A stretch of DNA of 64,000 nucleotides. It comes from Muscardinus avellanarius (lineage: Eukaryota; Chordata; Mammalia; Rodentia; Gliridae). The notes under the pieces are model-generated. The model saw only the letters and a program-made list of their open reading frames with translations. It was not told the DNA's origin and did no database searches. Positions 1-11,145 of this stretch are shown one piece after another. The stretch spans positions 135,673,404 to 135,737,403 of the forward strand of contig OY726561.1 of the NCBI GenBank assembly GCA_963383645.1, given 5' to 3'. The first letter of the stretch is position 1; every line of letters starts with the position of its first letter. Both the position numbers and the translations under genes were made by a program.

Positions 1-104
1 GGTAAGAAAGAAGAGGGAAATAAACTCAGCATAGGTATAAAGGAATAAGACTAAGACCTTTACTTTTTTCATTCAAGTCTGAGATGATCTCTGGGTCTAT
101 TTCA

Positions 105-228
105 TTTTTTGTTTTGTTTTGAAACAGGGTCTTGCTAAGTTGCTGAGGCTAGCTGTGAACGTGCAATCCTCCTGTCTCAGCCTCCCAGATACTAAGATTA
201 CAAGCATGTGCCATCACGCGCAGCTGAT
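105..228 (-). mobile_element. B1-like SINE fragment
   Basis: Read on the minus strand this is the left (7SL/B1-like) half of the local dimeric SINE. A T-rich start is followed by GAAACAGGGTCTTGC, the CCTCCTGTCTCAGCCTCCCA block and a CATGTGCCATCAC end. The ID half is absent, so it is a monomer or truncated copy. Its divergence suggests an older insertion. Confidence 0.8.
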
Positions 229-2379
229 CCCTTCAGTCCTGAACATCTGGACTCCTGTCTAGAAAACTGCCTGGCTCTATAATTGCCGTGGTCATGAAGA
301 AACCAAATCTTCCCATCTCACCAGCTCTCTGGAAGCCAGAGGAAGTCACAGCAGAGAGATTTCTGTCCCCAAGAGCTCAATCCTGTGGCCCTGCAGATAT
401 CCCCAGACACTAAACATGGAGCCCACCTCTCTCTATCGGGGGATGGCGATGACTCCATCTCCAACCTGTTCCATCAACACAGTTGGCAGAAGAAGACACT
501 TTTTCATCCAAAGGGTTTCTAGCCTTGTTTGGTTCTTTAGTGACTTTAATACGAGCTGCCAGCTCTCCCTGCCCCACATCTGGCTAATTCTCCATTAAGG
601 GAAGAGCAAATTTAGGTTCTGGAGAAGGCAAATGAATAATTCAGAATAGCTAATTTCGCCTGAGCCATTTTCTTAAGAAATTGCTTGAAGAACAGCCTGA
701 AAATTGTTCTTAATTCATGATATACAAATATCTCCCAGAAAGCTCAAAGGAGACAGGGTCCAGACATTTCTCCCAGGAAGCTCTCGCCTGGGCACCCAAA
801 GCTGTCCTTAGCTCGGGTGAGAAGAGCTAAGGACATGTGGCGTCCTTTGCGTGTAGCGCCCACCATTGCTGGGAAGCCTAGCGGTAGGTAATATCCGTGC
901 CGAGGAAGAGCAGGCTGGCGGACAGAGGGGAGCAGCCACCCTTCTCTCAGCCCCCTACCTGGGGAAGGCGTGGGATTCACCCTGATTTCACCCAGAAGCC
1001 AGCAGCCAGGTAGCAGTGGTGGCACCAAGGGCTCAGCGTGGGAGGACTCCTATTGCTGAAATTCTAGAGTGGCAAATCCTGCCTGGCTCTCTGCCATAAT
1101 GGGTAGCATTGACAGGACTGGCACAGCCTCCCCAGAGCCCACAGGCACTGGGGCTGCACTGTGGGCATAAGCCGCCACCGCACATGATACCCTCTTCTCT
1201 CCCACCCACGGAAGCACCTGTGAATGACAGAGGAGGGATAATCTTGAAACCCCATCATTTGTAAAAACAGTAAAGTATTTACAGGCCTACATTTTTTATT
1301 ATCAGTAGCAATTTTCTTGCAGTCTATGTCCTGACAGATGATGATCCTGTTTCAGGAGTTAGTCCTGAAAGAGATTGGTGACATTGGTGTGTTCAGCAAA
1401 CCACCATAGAGGACGGAGTAACAACTGAGTCTGGAGAACCAAGGGTTAGAGAGGACAAAGGGAGTTGCTTAAAAAGGAAAGAACAGCTCCAGGGGTGGCC
1501 CTGCTAGGGGGACTGTGGGGCTGGCTTCAGGAAGGGACCAGTTCCTACAATATTGAACCATGCATCACTCTCTTTGCTGGGCTGTGTGCCCATCTGAAGC
1601 TTGGATTCTCCAGATATCCTGTCCATAATATGACTTTCTCAGCACACAAAAGAGTAGAGTACCCGAGTGCTAGGTCTTACCTAACCCTAGAACCCTCAGG
1701 ACCTGGGCTGGTATGACCAGCAAGGGTCTATGCCCATTGCCAGGACCACAACCTCCAGATCTTGAGGCTGAGAATGTGCTCCTTTTGATGATTCTGAATG
1801 CACTCAGTAAGTAAAGATTCAGAGCTGAATGGGACCCAGGTGGAGGAGTAAAACTTCACCCCACTGTGACAAGAACCATAAGGCACATGGGAAGTATATA
1901 AACCCCAGTGGGGTGGCAGGAACCATTAGGGAAAGTGGGTCAGAACCTGCTGTTCTGCTAGTCAGAAATTCATGGTCCCTCTCTTTAGTACAAGTACCGT
2001 GATTCTGCTCTGGTCAAATTGCACCCTCCTTGGGGCCATGTGACTCAGCCAGGCTCATACCCTTCCCAAGCTGCCCCAAACACTTGCCCTCATTCTACCC
2101 CACCGCTCCAGAAACAACCAATGTCCACACAGCCCAAGCCACCCGACCACGCCTCTGCCTACAGCCTTCTGTTGACCCTGCTGTGGAGACCTGCACTGTC
2201 CACATTTTAAGCCTGAACTTCTGGGCAGCTGTCACTGCTCCTACCTCGGGGGCTGTCTAAGAAGGAATTCTACTGAGAAGAGAGCAGAGAGAAAAGGGAG
2301 AGAGGGGCCAGGTATTATCTGAACACCTGGATCCAGAATGTCAGAAAACATGTCACTTTTCAGTTCTGTGGATCCCTAA
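229..2379. other. Unique sequence, no gene recognised
   Basis: About 2.1 kb without a recognisable repeat. Short open frames occur on both strands (for example 744-1028 minus and 1465-1716 plus), but none resembles a known protein or shows a convincing exon structure. Confidence 0.5.
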
Positions 2380-2382
2380 TTC

Positions 2383-2540
2383 CCCCCTTTTTGTGGCACC
2401 AGGGGCAGTCTACATCTGAGCTTCACCCCAGCTCTATCATATTCTTGATTTTGAAACAGGGTCTCACTAGGTTGAAGAGAGGCCTTCGCTAGGTTGCTGA
2501 GGCTGGCTCTGAACCTGCAATCCTCCCAATTGCTCTTTCT
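2383..2540 (-). mobile_element. B1-dID SINE, old and truncated
   Basis: Minus-strand copy with a degraded ID half (CAGGGGCAGTCTACATCTGAGC) followed by the linker and GAAACAGGGTCTCACTAGG. It breaks off near 2540 before the usual B1 5' end, where a C-rich tract and a second SINE begin. Confidence 0.75.
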
Positions 2541-2548
2541 TGGTATAT

Positions 2549-2573
2549 CCCCCACCCCCACCCCCACCCCCCC
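2549..2573 (-). repeat. C-rich tract, G-quadruplex motif on minus strand
   Basis: Four C runs (5, 5, 5 and 7 bases) separated by single A residues. The minus strand therefore has four G runs with one-base T loops, the geometry expected to give very stable parallel quadruplexes. It lies exactly between two SINE copies. Confidence 0.85.
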
Positions 2574-2766
2574 AGTCCTGGGGATGAAACCAGGGGCATT
2601 CTACTTCCGAGCCACAGACCTATTTTTTATTATTTATTTTGAAACAGGGTCTCACTGAGTTGCAAAGGGCCTCACTAAGGAGCTGAGGCTGTCCGGGAAC
2701 CGCGATCCTCCTGTCTCAGCCTCCCAAATGCTGGGATTACAAGCGTGCGCCCACCACGCCCAGCTT
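2574..2766 (-). mobile_element. B1-dID SINE, type B
   Basis: Nearly complete minus-strand dimer. It has the ID half with CAGGGGCATTCTACTTCCGAG, an A-rich linker, and the B1 half ending GCGTGCGCCCACCACGCCCAGC. Retained CpGs suggest a fairly young copy. Confidence 0.85.
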
Positions 2767-2879
2767 GCTCTTTTATAAGTTCCGTGGAGTTGGCTTTCCA
2801 GCACTTGCAACGTTGTAAAAGCTGGGTCATGAAGGCGGGAGCAGAGGCTGGCAAATGAAGAGAGATGGAGTTAGAAGAG

Positions 2880-3130
2880 AGAGCATCTTGGACAGGGCCC
2901 GTGAGGAGGGGGCGTGGCCTAAGAACACCACCAGCCAATCAGTGCCAAGGGTGGGTGAGGAAGGGGCGGAGGAAAACGAGGCAGCCCCAGAGACTGGAGA
3001 GCCATGCCCTGCAGGGGCGGAGGAGCCCTAGACCACACAATCAAAGCCGGGACTGTGCCCACCATCTCTGAGTTCAGCTCCAGATCTGGCCCGGAGCTCA
3101 CCGCACACCTCTTGGAAAACAAAGATTGTA
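2880..3130 (+). promoter_or_regulatory. Candidate TATA-less promoter or CpG-rich regulatory block
   Basis: Seen directly: a KLF/GC-box (GGGGGCGTGGCC, 2908-2919), an NF-Y type CCAAT box (GCCAATCA, 2934-2941) and two Sp1 boxes (GGGGCGG at 2963-2969 and 3014-3020) within about 115 bp. The spacing resembles a housekeeping-type promoter. No TATA box and no convincing downstream first exon or splice donor is visible. It could also be an enhancer or a chance GC-rich patch. Orientation is assigned from the Sp1 boxes and is uncertain. Confidence 0.35.
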
Positions 3131-3439
3131 AAACAAGACCAAGAGGAAAGTGTGCAGTTTAGAAGGCTCTTTCTGGAGGCTGTGTCGAGGGTGGCTCAGG
3201 GGACAAGACTGGGTGCTGGGAAGTTGCTTAGGAGCAGAAGCAACCGTTTCTTGCCTTGCGAGGGATAACAAGGGGCCCTGTGCTCTCCTCCCTGACCTCT
3301 TCCATTTATCTGTCTTTTAAAATTTCGCTTTAAAGGCCTGAAAGAAAAAAATATATATAAGCACTTGAGAAGTGGAATAAAAATAGGTAAACATAACAAT
3401 CATCTCACTTAGGTCCAACGATCTATGGTGTTTCCAGCT

Positions 3440-3580
3440 CGCTTACAAACATTAGCTCATCACCACCCTGAGAGGTAGTTATTATCCACATTTTACAGAC
3501 GCAGAAACTAAAGCTCTGAGGTGCTGAGCCACTTGCCTGTGATTGGCAGCGCTAGTGCAAGGGCGTAGGGTGGAGGGTCT
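3440..3580 (-). mobile_element. MIR SINE fragment
   Basis: The ATTATCCACATTTTACAGAC-GCAGAAACTAAAGCTCTGAGG stretch, followed by a degraded GCCACTTGCC segment, matches the reverse complement of the MIR core and 3' region. Confidence 0.75.
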
Positions 3581-4224
3581 GCAGTGCCATGCTGCCCTGA
3601 CCTCCCTGGGGCCCCTAAAGGCCATCAGCCCCTCCTGCAGTTCCCTGAGTGTGCCTGCCTTGCATGGGGCACTCTGGCCGAGCCTTTGCCATACTGCCCA
3701 CACACGCCTGTCTCCATTGCCAACCATGCCTCCATCTGCCCGAACTCCCCCTCCCAGCTGGCCTTCTGCTCTCTCTGCCCGCCAACACAAAGTCCTGGTG
3801 GGATAGCAGGCGGGCAGGTCAGCTGCTCTGGGCTCATTGCAATGGAAAGAGATCAGGAACAACGCTTTACTTCCCCCCAGAATCCCACAGAGCCACATGC
3901 CCTGGAGTCTGAACCGCTTGGCTTTCTTGTCTTGTAAAACGGGGCAGTCTGGGCTTCCATTCCCTGGAGATTCTGAATGCCAGCAATGTACCATGAGAGG
4001 CTGATCACTGGGCATCCTAAGGATGCCAGGAACCCAACTCTGGACAGCACCTCAGAAGGAATGCAGAGCTTTGCCTTCTGGTTACCCAAGTCAGACAACC
4101 ATGAGGAAGGAGAGAAGGAGCCTCTCCTGAGCTTGGAAAGAGGCTGTAGGCACCAAGGCCAGCAAGCAACCACTCTCACCAGCACAACCTACGTGTTGGG
4201 AACATCCCAGTGAACATTCTCAAG
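3581..4224. other. Unique sequence, no gene recognised
   Basis: Several overlapping open frames run on both strands here, the longest 177 codons on the minus strand at 3482-4015. That frame crosses the MIR and no family is recognised, so the overlap is treated as low-stop GC-rich chance. Confidence 0.45.
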
Positions 4225-4445
4225 AAGAAAGAGAAAGCTGGGTGTGTAGGTACGGGTTTGTAATCACAGCACTTGGGAGATTAAGACAGGAGGATCGCAA
4301 GTCCGAGGTCAGCCTCAGCAATTTAGCAAAACCCTCAGAAACTTAGCAAGACCCTGTTTTAAAAAATGAGAAAATTTTTTAAAGGGCCGGGGGTGCAACT
4401 CAGAGGTAGAATGCCACCGGGTTCAACAAAAACAAAACAAAACAA
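4225..4445 (+). mobile_element. B1-dID SINE, old subtype
   Basis: Plus-strand dimer. The left half contains AGTCCGAGGTCAGCCTCAGC and AACTTAGCAAGACCCTG. The ID half GGGGGTGCAACTCAGAGGTAG is followed by a CAAAA tail. Many substitutions relative to other copies suggest an older subtype. Confidence 0.8.
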
Positions 4446-4699
4446 AGAGAAGAATGTGTCTAAACTATGTCTGAACTCCAGCAGTGATCCCCATGCTTTC
4501 TGACTAGGAGCAGAGAATGCTGGCACGCTCACAGGTGCTCAACCCAGGAGCCTCATTAGGTGATCCCGGCCAGGCCCTGGCTAGACCAGGAACCAAGTGG
4601 CCCTCGATTCCAACGCTGCCCACAGTCGAGGGAGCAGGCAGTGTACAGTGCTTTAAAAAATATGTCGCTACTATTTAAAAAGTGGACAATACAAATTTC
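4446..4699. other. Unique sequence
   Basis: No repeat or gene recognised. Confidence 0.4.
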
Positions 4700-5113
4700 T
4701 GAGCCAGGGCATGGTGGGACATGCTTGCCATCTCAGCACTTGGGAGGCCAAGACAGGGGATTGCAGGTACAAGGTCAGTACGTGGTAACTTAGCAAGATC
4801 CTAGTCCAAATTTAAAAAATAATAATAGCCGGGCGTGGTGGCGCACGCTTGTCATCCTCGCGCTTGGGAGGCGGAGACAGGAGGATCACGCAGGTTCGAA
4901 GCCAGCCACGCGCGCTGGCTTAGGAGACCCTGTTTCCAAAATGAAAATGTAAAAATAGGTCTGGGAGTGTAGCCCGGAGGTAGAAGGGCTTCCAGGAACC
5001 CCAGTACCACAAAAAAAATAAAAAAATAAAATAAAAATAAATAAAAAATAATAATAAAAAGAGCTGAAGATGTAGCTCAGTGGTGGAACAACCCTGGATT
5101 CAATCCTCACATA

Positions 5114-5114
<1 letters not shown>
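4700..5114 (+). mobile_element. Older B1-dID SINE split by a nested SINE
   Basis: The B1 half is at 4700-4828 and the ID half (GAGCTGAAGATGTAGCTCAGTGG) resumes near 5061, ending in a CA microsatellite. The gap is filled by a complete type A SINE at 4829-5060 that entered the A-rich linker. Confidence 0.8.
4829..5060 (+). mobile_element. B1-dID SINE, type A, nested
   Basis: CpG-rich copy starting AGCCGGGCGTGG. It has an intact B box (GGTTCGAAGCC), then a hairpin (AAGCCAGC, 7-nt loop, GCTGGCTT), then the type A ID half (GTCTGGGAGTGTAGCCCGGAGG...GGCTTCCAGGAACCCC). The tail is A-rich with T interruptions. Confidence 0.88.
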
Positions 5115-5154
<40 letters not shown>

Positions 5155-5178
5155 CACATGCGTGCACGCACACACACA
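5115..5178 (+). repeat. (CA)n microsatellite on SINE tail
   Basis: Pure CA from the end of the SINE ID half (CATACC then CA), then an interrupted stretch with TGCACATGCGTG. Confidence 0.95.
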
Positions 5179-5179
5179 A

Positions 5180-5974
5180 ATTCCAAGACTACATTGAATA
5201 ACACCCAAAGATGTCCTTTGTTCATTTCCTCTTGCAACAACAAGCCCTCTGTCAACATAGCCTGCCGGACCCTGCTGATATTTATGTCTCCATCCCAGAA
5301 CCAACAGGAGGAAATAGCTAAACCCTGCTCTTGCCACAGTTCTGGTGATGAGGAGGATTCTCTGGCCTCCTTTCTCAGGCCCATCTCTCTAACCTGACAG
5401 ACAAACGACAACCCAGTTACTTCTTCAGAGGAGGCACTCAGCCAGAACTGGAGATGACCAACCACAGCCTTGTTCATGTTCATTCCTGTTCTCCAAACCA
5501 TTGCTTTTCCATTGCTTTTAAGCCCTTCTTAGGCTTAAAGTTGTTCTCAGAGTTGTCACAGGACACAGAGCTGCTGGCCCACAGTATGTGACAAGGGCCA
5601 TCCAGTCAGTGGCATCACCATGCAAGTCTGGTCTCCCCAGATGTGCAGTAAAAGGGGCTGGGGGTTAAGTCGAACCAAGGGGAAGACCATCTTCTGATTG
5701 CATGAAAGGCCGCTCAGAGCAGAAGCTTATGAACAGACATGGTACGTATGGAATCCTCAGAACCATATTTTCTCAATAAATACAGACGTGATTACCACTG
5801 AGACACAGACTAGGTAAAAAAAAAGACAATGGCTATTGTTAGCTATTAGAACTCAGATCAATGCTATGGGAATCCTCAAACCATCTGGGTTGCTCAAGTG
5901 TGCCAAACACACCCACCCTAGAAGAAAAAGTTTTCTCTTACTTGGGGTAAGAATGGAATGGATTCAGTTCTCTT
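5180..5974. other. Unique sequence, no gene recognised
   Basis: No repeat family or coding exon recognised. The long minus-strand frame at 5100-5501 only reads through the CA repeat. Confidence 0.45.
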
Positions 5975-6357
5975 TTTTTCTTCCATATTTTATTTTATTT
6001 ATAAGTGGAACATATTGAAAATGGTGTACATTTAGATTGTGCTTCGTGCCCTCCCCCTCCATTTCCCTTCTCCCCTCCCAATAAAGAGTGTCCAGGTTAA
6101 CCATCTTATATTTATACTATTACACATATTCATATGTAGCTCCTCCATTGAACAACCTCAGCCTTCTTCTTCTCCTATCCTTCCATTCTAGCTTTGCTGA
6201 AATTTCCCCTCCATCATCTGGAGTCCCTCTGGTGTTACCAATACTCCCTAGCTTGGGCATATTTGAGAAAACATATGTCCCTTCTCTTTCTGTGCTTGAC
6301 TAATCTCACTTAACATAATGTTCTACAGCTCCTTCCATCTTTTTGCAAATGCTATTA

Positions 6358-6360
6358 TTT

Positions 6361-6404
<44 letters not shown>

Positions 6405-6405
6405 T
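6358..6405. repeat. (TTTC)n tract
   Basis: About 12 TTTC units directly before the T run of the minus-strand SINE. It is most simply the degraded poly(A) tail of that SINE. Confidence 0.9.
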
Positions 6406-6588
6406 ATTTTTTTTTTGGTGGTACTGGGGTTCCTGGAAGCCCTTCTACCTACACTCCCAGACCTATTTTATATTTTTATATAAACAGGGTCTCTTAAGCC
6501 AGTGCAGCTGGCTTCGAACCTGCACGATCCTCCTGTCTCCGCCTCCCAAGCACGGGGATTATAAGCATGTGCCACCATGCCCAGCTAT
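6406..6588 (-). mobile_element. B1-dID SINE, type A, nested in L1
   Basis: Minus-strand type A copy: GGTGGTACTGGGGTTCCTGG (ID half), then GCCAGTGCAGCTGGC (the hairpin, 5-nt loop), then the B1 half ending CATGTGCCACCATGCCCAGC. It interrupts L1 3' UTR sequence that resumes at about 6589. Confidence 0.88.
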
Positions 6589-6819
6589 TTTATTCTTCTT
6601 TATAGCTGAATAGAATTCCATTGTGTGTATTTCCCATAATTTTGCAATCCATTCATCTGTGATGGAGATCCAGGTTGGTTCCATATTTTGGCTATTACAA
6701 ACTGTGCTGCTATGAACATGGGCATGCATATGTTAATGTAGTTCTCTGATTTCAACCCCTTTGGAAAGATACCCAGGGGTGGTATAGCCTGATCAAATGG
6801 TGGATCTATTCCCAGTTTT

Positions 6820-7280
6820 CTAAGGAATCTCCATACTGATCTCCATAGTGGCTGAACTACTTTGCACTCCCACCAACAACGTAAAAGAGTTCCTCTTTCC
6901 CCACATACTCACCAGCAATTGTCGTTTGATTTCTTTATGCTTGCCACTCTGATTGGGGTTAGATGGAATCTCAGCATAGTTTTTATTTGCATCTCCCTGA
7001 TGATTAATGATGTTGAACATCTTTTCATGTATCTATTGGCCATTCGTGTCTCTTCTTTTGTGAAGTGTCTATTCATTTCAGTTGCCCATTTCTTGATTGG
7101 GTTGTTTGTTTTGCTAGTGTAGAGTCTTTTGAGCTCTTTGTATATTCTGGATATTAGCCCCCTATCAGAGTGGTGATTGGTAAAGATCTTCTCCCATTCT
7201 GTAGACTTCCTCTTTAGGTTCTTGATGGTTTCCTTTGATGAGAAGAAACTTTTTAGTTTGATGAGATCCCATCCCACTTA
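6820..7280 (-). pseudogene. LINE-1 ORF2 C-terminal remnant
   Basis: A minus-strand frame at 6909-7277 carries 122 residues typical of the L1 ORF2 protein C-terminal region, downstream of the reverse transcriptase. Examples are [51 protein letters not shown] and [17 protein letters not shown]. The reading then shifts frame: the overlapping frame at 6820-7020 continues with [16 protein letters not shown], which corresponds to the cysteine-motif neighbourhood. The endonuclease and RT domains are absent, so no function is expected. Confidence 0.92.
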
Positions 7281-7470
7281 ATTCTTGCTTTAATTTCCTG
7301 CACTTTGGAAGTCTTATTGAGAAAGTTACTGCCTGTGCCTATATGAAGGCTGGACTATATTACTGATCTAGACTGGATTCTGAAAGCAACATGTTCAGGC
7401 CACAAGGACGGACAGCAAGGAAGCAGAACAGAGGAGACATTATTGCTTCCCCTAGTCCACAGCATACTTT

Positions 7471-7525
7471 CTCCTCTCCTCTCCTCTCCTCTCCTCTCCT
7501 CTTCTCTATCTATCTATCTATCTCT
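7471..7525. repeat. (CTCCT)n followed by (TATC)n
   Basis: Six pentamer units run directly into about four TATC units. Confidence 0.9.
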
Positions 7526-7856
7526 CCTCCCCCTGCCTTCCTTTTCACTCTGTGTACACAACCCCTCAATCTCTGTCACAGCATGAATAGTTAAATTGGT
7601 ATAATTTTAATTTAATGATCCTAGTTTAAGGGCCTGTGCTGAGATAGAATATTTCAGGTGACAGGCCAGATATCCAGAAACATCCCTTTGTAAATTACAG
7701 GTAAAATATGATTCCTGTTAGGTCCATGAGATGTCCCTAATCCATCCCTGCCCCTGAGCGCGATACCTTGAGTTGATCACTCAGCCATTCACCAGACCTC
7801 TGCTGGGTTCTCTTGGGATGAGAGAAAAGCCTTGTATTAGATGAGGGGTATAAAAA

Positions 7857-7869
7857 TTAAATAAGTAAG

Positions 7870-7904
<35 letters not shown>

Positions 7905-7905
7905 A
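7857..7905. repeat. (AAAT)n tract
   Basis: About 12 tetramer units with AAGT variants at the left edge. It could be a decayed retroposon tail, but no SINE body is attached. Confidence 0.9.
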
Positions 7906-8977
7906 GTTAAGGTGTGGTCCCTGCCTTGCAAGATACTCAGCCTGGTACACGAGATACTCAGGGAAATTCTTTTAGTTCTGTGATAAGTGCATGGTGCAGG
8001 GGTACTGATGTATTCAGTCTGTGTTTTAATTTATGGAGAGAGATTGAAGGAGCTTAAGCAGGGAGTGACGTGATCATTCATGTAATTGAGTAAATTAGAT
8101 GTCACAAAAGCACTGTTCTGTCCAAGATAGTGTTAGTTGGATTGTCATACACTGGCAGCCCCCTTTCTAGCTTTGCTTTATTTATTGGAAATCTGTAGTG
8201 TGTAACGTGATAGGTTGGCCATAAAAATGTCTAATCGCTACATGTGAAATAGCCATGTCTTTCAGTTTTGCATGAAAATGGCAAATTCTGCTTAATGTTC
8301 CCAGACTCTTTTACAGTCTGATTAATTTTACTAGAACCAAATTATAAGGAATGAAAAAGGCAATGGGAACTGAGAGAACTAAGATACCATTACTAAAATG
8401 AATAGAAATTATCTTTTGGAGGTGCTTATGAGAATCTGGATTATCCCTGTCGGGGCTACTGGGTACCCCTACATGGGTGAGACCATCGACTCCCTCCTGA
8501 GGAGGCAAAGCTGCGACCCTGAATCCAGCCATCCTTTATCAAGTGGTTGCAAAGCCGTCCCTCGGTCCCTGGCATCGGATGAGGCAAAATGAACAGAACG
8601 TAGCAGAGCAAAAACAAGGTGGTGGGTTAGAACCAGAATATCAAGGAATTTATAGTGAAGGAGGTTCCTACCCACCACACGGGGAACAAGAACAGATGCA
8701 GGTAAGAGGGGCGCAAAGAAGGGCAATTTGGCCACCCCTGTGTCCCTACCTGTAAACACAGCATCCAATCCTTGCTATCAAATATCTCCCCATATGGTTC
8801 CGCTCTCGGACCTCTGGACTTCTCTGTTCTCAGACATTGTCCTTGGTTGCATTAATAGCTTGGTGCAATTAATTGTATGAGCTCCCCTAAATTAGCTGGC
8901 TGCTGGCCAATCAGAATCACACTGATATGGTCCCTGTGAAGAGCGTCCAAAGCTTTAGAGCAGCCAGGATTCATCAC

Positions 8978-8978
<1 letters not shown>

Positions 8979-9024
<46 letters not shown>
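8979..9024 (+). repeat. (AC)n microsatellite
   Basis: About 23 pure AC units in otherwise unique sequence. Confidence 0.95.
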
Positions 9025-9028
<4 letters not shown>

Positions 9029-9194
9029 CTCTCATCTGCAGCTTCCAGGGAAGGTGATGATAATAGTAACTTCGGAGACCACACACAATCATTCCTCTTC
9101 AGGGATGACCTTGAGCCAACTACGGAGCACTTTCTCAAGGAGTCCCCACACCCCGGCTTGTAGAAGCAGCATCCAGGGGTTTTGTCTTGGGAGG

Positions 9195-9365
9195 GTCACG
9201 TGGTTATAGAGAAGAGTCTTAGAGCTAGACAAACCTGAATTTGAACTCCATCTCTGCCATATACAAGCTTAGATAACCCTTGGCATCTTTGAACTTGAAC
9301 TTCCTTTAAAACTGAGCAAGTGAATCTCACTTTGCCAGGTTATTCTTAAAAATTAAATGATGCTT
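9195..9365 (+). mobile_element. MIR SINE
   Basis: The order AGAGCTAGACAAACCTGAATTTGAACTCC, CTCTGCCATATACAAGC and ATTAAATGATG matches the MIR core and 3' region in plus orientation, with decay. Confidence 0.75.
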
Positions 9366-9860
9366 GTTCACGAATTAATTCAGTAAACATTTATCGGGAG
9401 CCTATTCTGCCCCGTTCAGAGCAGAACTGTTGCACATGTGGTTCTTGGTCCCAGTGAAGTCTACATTTTGGTGCATGCAGACTGCAGATTCATAAATAAA
9501 GAGGCAAGATGATCTCAGATAATGAGGAGGGCTAGATGTGATCAAGCAGGATGAGAAGATGAGGAGCAGCAGGGGGTCTTACCTCACCTAAAGCGGGCTC
9601 GGAGACCTCTCTGCGAAGGTGACATCAGAAGAACTTGACTGATGAGAAGAAGCCGGCCATCCCGAAGGAGGATGTCATTCCAGAAAGAGAGAATAGCAAA
9701 CCCCAGGGCCTTGAAAAGGAACAAGCATGGTCTGCCAAAGGGCCAGAAAGAAGGTCAGCACAGTCTGAAGGATATTGGGAGCAAAAGACAGGAGCAGTTG
9801 AGGTCACAGAGGTGGACGAGGAGCAGAGCATGTGGGAACCTGGGATCAAATTTGTGCTTT
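9366..9860 (-). mobile_element. Old mammalian interspersed repeat (L2-like start)
   Basis: It begins ATTCAGTAAACATTTATCGGGAGCC, the reverse complement of an L2-type 3' end. It continues with GAAGGTGACATCAG, GTCATTCCAGAAAGAG and GCCTTGAAAAGG, phrases common in an ancient mammalian repeat I recognise but cannot name with certainty. The open frames at 9635-9991 are artefacts of this repeat. Confidence 0.5.
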
Positions 9861-10739
9861 ATTCTTCCTATACTGGGAAGGTGCAGGCAGGTTGCAAATT
9901 AGGAAGGGAAATATCAGATTTAAACTTAGGATGGGTGAGGAGGAGCCTTGGAACAGAGCGCCTGTTAGTTTTGCCTCTTGGGAAAAGATAATGGAGGATG
10001 AGACCAGATGGTAGAGAAGGAAAGACGATCTAAAAGGCACCAGGGGGACAACAGTGTCTGTGGACAGACTAGACGAGGGCCAGGAGGGAAAGAGAGGGAT
10101 AAAAGGTCACCAGTATTTGTGGGTTAGTACAACTGGGAGATCGTAATGCCATTTACAGTGGTGTAAAGATTGAACCATTCCTTTTGGATACGCCATGGCT
10201 CAGAAGGACATCTCATATGAATCCCAGGGGAGAGATCCAGAGACAAATTCTGTGTTTTCCGTGAGTGAAGAGACTGGGCCTGAAATAAATATGGGACTTG
10301 TCAGTATCTAGATAGTACTTCAAAATCCCAAGATTGGTTGAGATCACCTAGGGAGCCACAGAAGAGGAGATGTAGTACACTCGATAAATAAAGGCAGTAA
10401 GAGTGATCATAAATAAGGAATAATGAACATGGCCATTATTATCATGAAGGCAAGGTGGAGACCAACAACCACGCATCTGCTTGATGTTTCCCTGGAAACT
10501 GAATCCGCTCTGCACAAAGGATTCTGGGAACTCCAGCGCTCAACACCCTCTCCCTCCCTCCAGTGCCAGTGTGTCTGGGGACCAACCACACCTGCTGAAC
10601 ACTTTACTTCCTCATCCCAGCCATTCCCTCAGCCTAGAGAATCAGCCAAATTGACTCAATTATTGCTGGGATTATGAAAGGTACCCACCTGCCTAGACAC
10701 AGGGGCATGCGTGCAATAAGAGCCCGAGAGCATCAATGT
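9861..10739. other. Unique sequence, no gene recognised
   Basis: No repeat or exon recognised. Confidence 0.4.
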
Positions 10740-10930
10740 TATAAATAAGTGATGGCCTCCTCGTTAGGCCCTGAGCTGTAATCATTACCCGGCTCCACTC
10801 AGGTTCCCCGAGCTGCAGCTGGTTTAAAAGGTCATTATCTGATATTGTTTTAGTAACTAGGTATTTCTATGGCCTCCCTCTGGCCTACACTTTTTTAATC
10901 TCTGCTACATTATTAAACGGAGGCCTGTCT
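10740..10930. promoter_or_regulatory. Conserved-element-like block (10.8 kb)
   Basis: Repeat-free. It contains a perfect inverted repeat GTAATCATTAC (10778-10788), a homeodomain-type TAATCATTA core, and a CAGCTG E-box (10816-10821). Conservation is inferred from composition only. Confidence 0.35.
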
Positions 10931-11039
10931 CACCTTGCAGTAACCTATGGCGAAGGGCTCCCAGGCTGCCCATCCCAGGGGGGGACCGAGCTATTAGAGA
11001 GGCCAGCAGCCTGCCCGGTGCAATGGACCAAGCTGGTGC

Positions 11040-11145
11040 TGGGAAGAAAAGAGGAAGCCCCAGGACTCTGCCACTCTTGTGCCATATAGGCCAGGCAAAT
11101 TGCTTGACTTCTGTGAGCCTCAGTTCCCCATCCAGAGCTGAACAG
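11040..11145 (+). mobile_element. MIR fragment
   Basis: GGCAAATTGCTTGACTTCTG-TGAGCCTCAGTTCCCCATCC matches the MIR core 3' side in plus orientation. Confidence 0.65.

Larger units (their letters stand above)
5975..7345 (-). mobile_element. LINE-1, 5'-truncated, minus strand
   Basis: On the minus strand the order is the end of ORF2 (about 7345 to 6600) followed by 3' UTR (6600 to 5975). Signature text includes ATTCCATTGTGTGTATTTCC, TATGAACATGGGC and GGTTAGATGGAATCTCAGC, classic antisense L1 3' sequence. A (TTTC)n plus a type A SINE splits the 3' UTR at 6358-6588. Only the 3' end is present, so the copy was inactive on insertion. Confidence 0.9.
7346..8978. other. Mostly unique sequence with two simple repeats
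   Basis: No gene recognised. A CTCCT/TATC tract and an (AAAT)n tract lie inside. The segment at about 7905-8100 (CTGCCTTGCAAGATACTCAGC, GCAGGGAGTGACGTGATC) loosely resembles an old mammalian interspersed repeat that I cannot name. Confidence 0.4.

Noticed and set aside
4829..5060. tRNA-Ala gene from ID-like sequence
   Set aside because: The tRNA-like half lacks a full cloverleaf and occurs about 40 times as part of SINEs.
9635..9991. 118-codon hydrophilic plus frame as a small gene
   Set aside because: Overlaps an ancient interspersed repeat. The same nucleotide phrases occur in non-coding copies.
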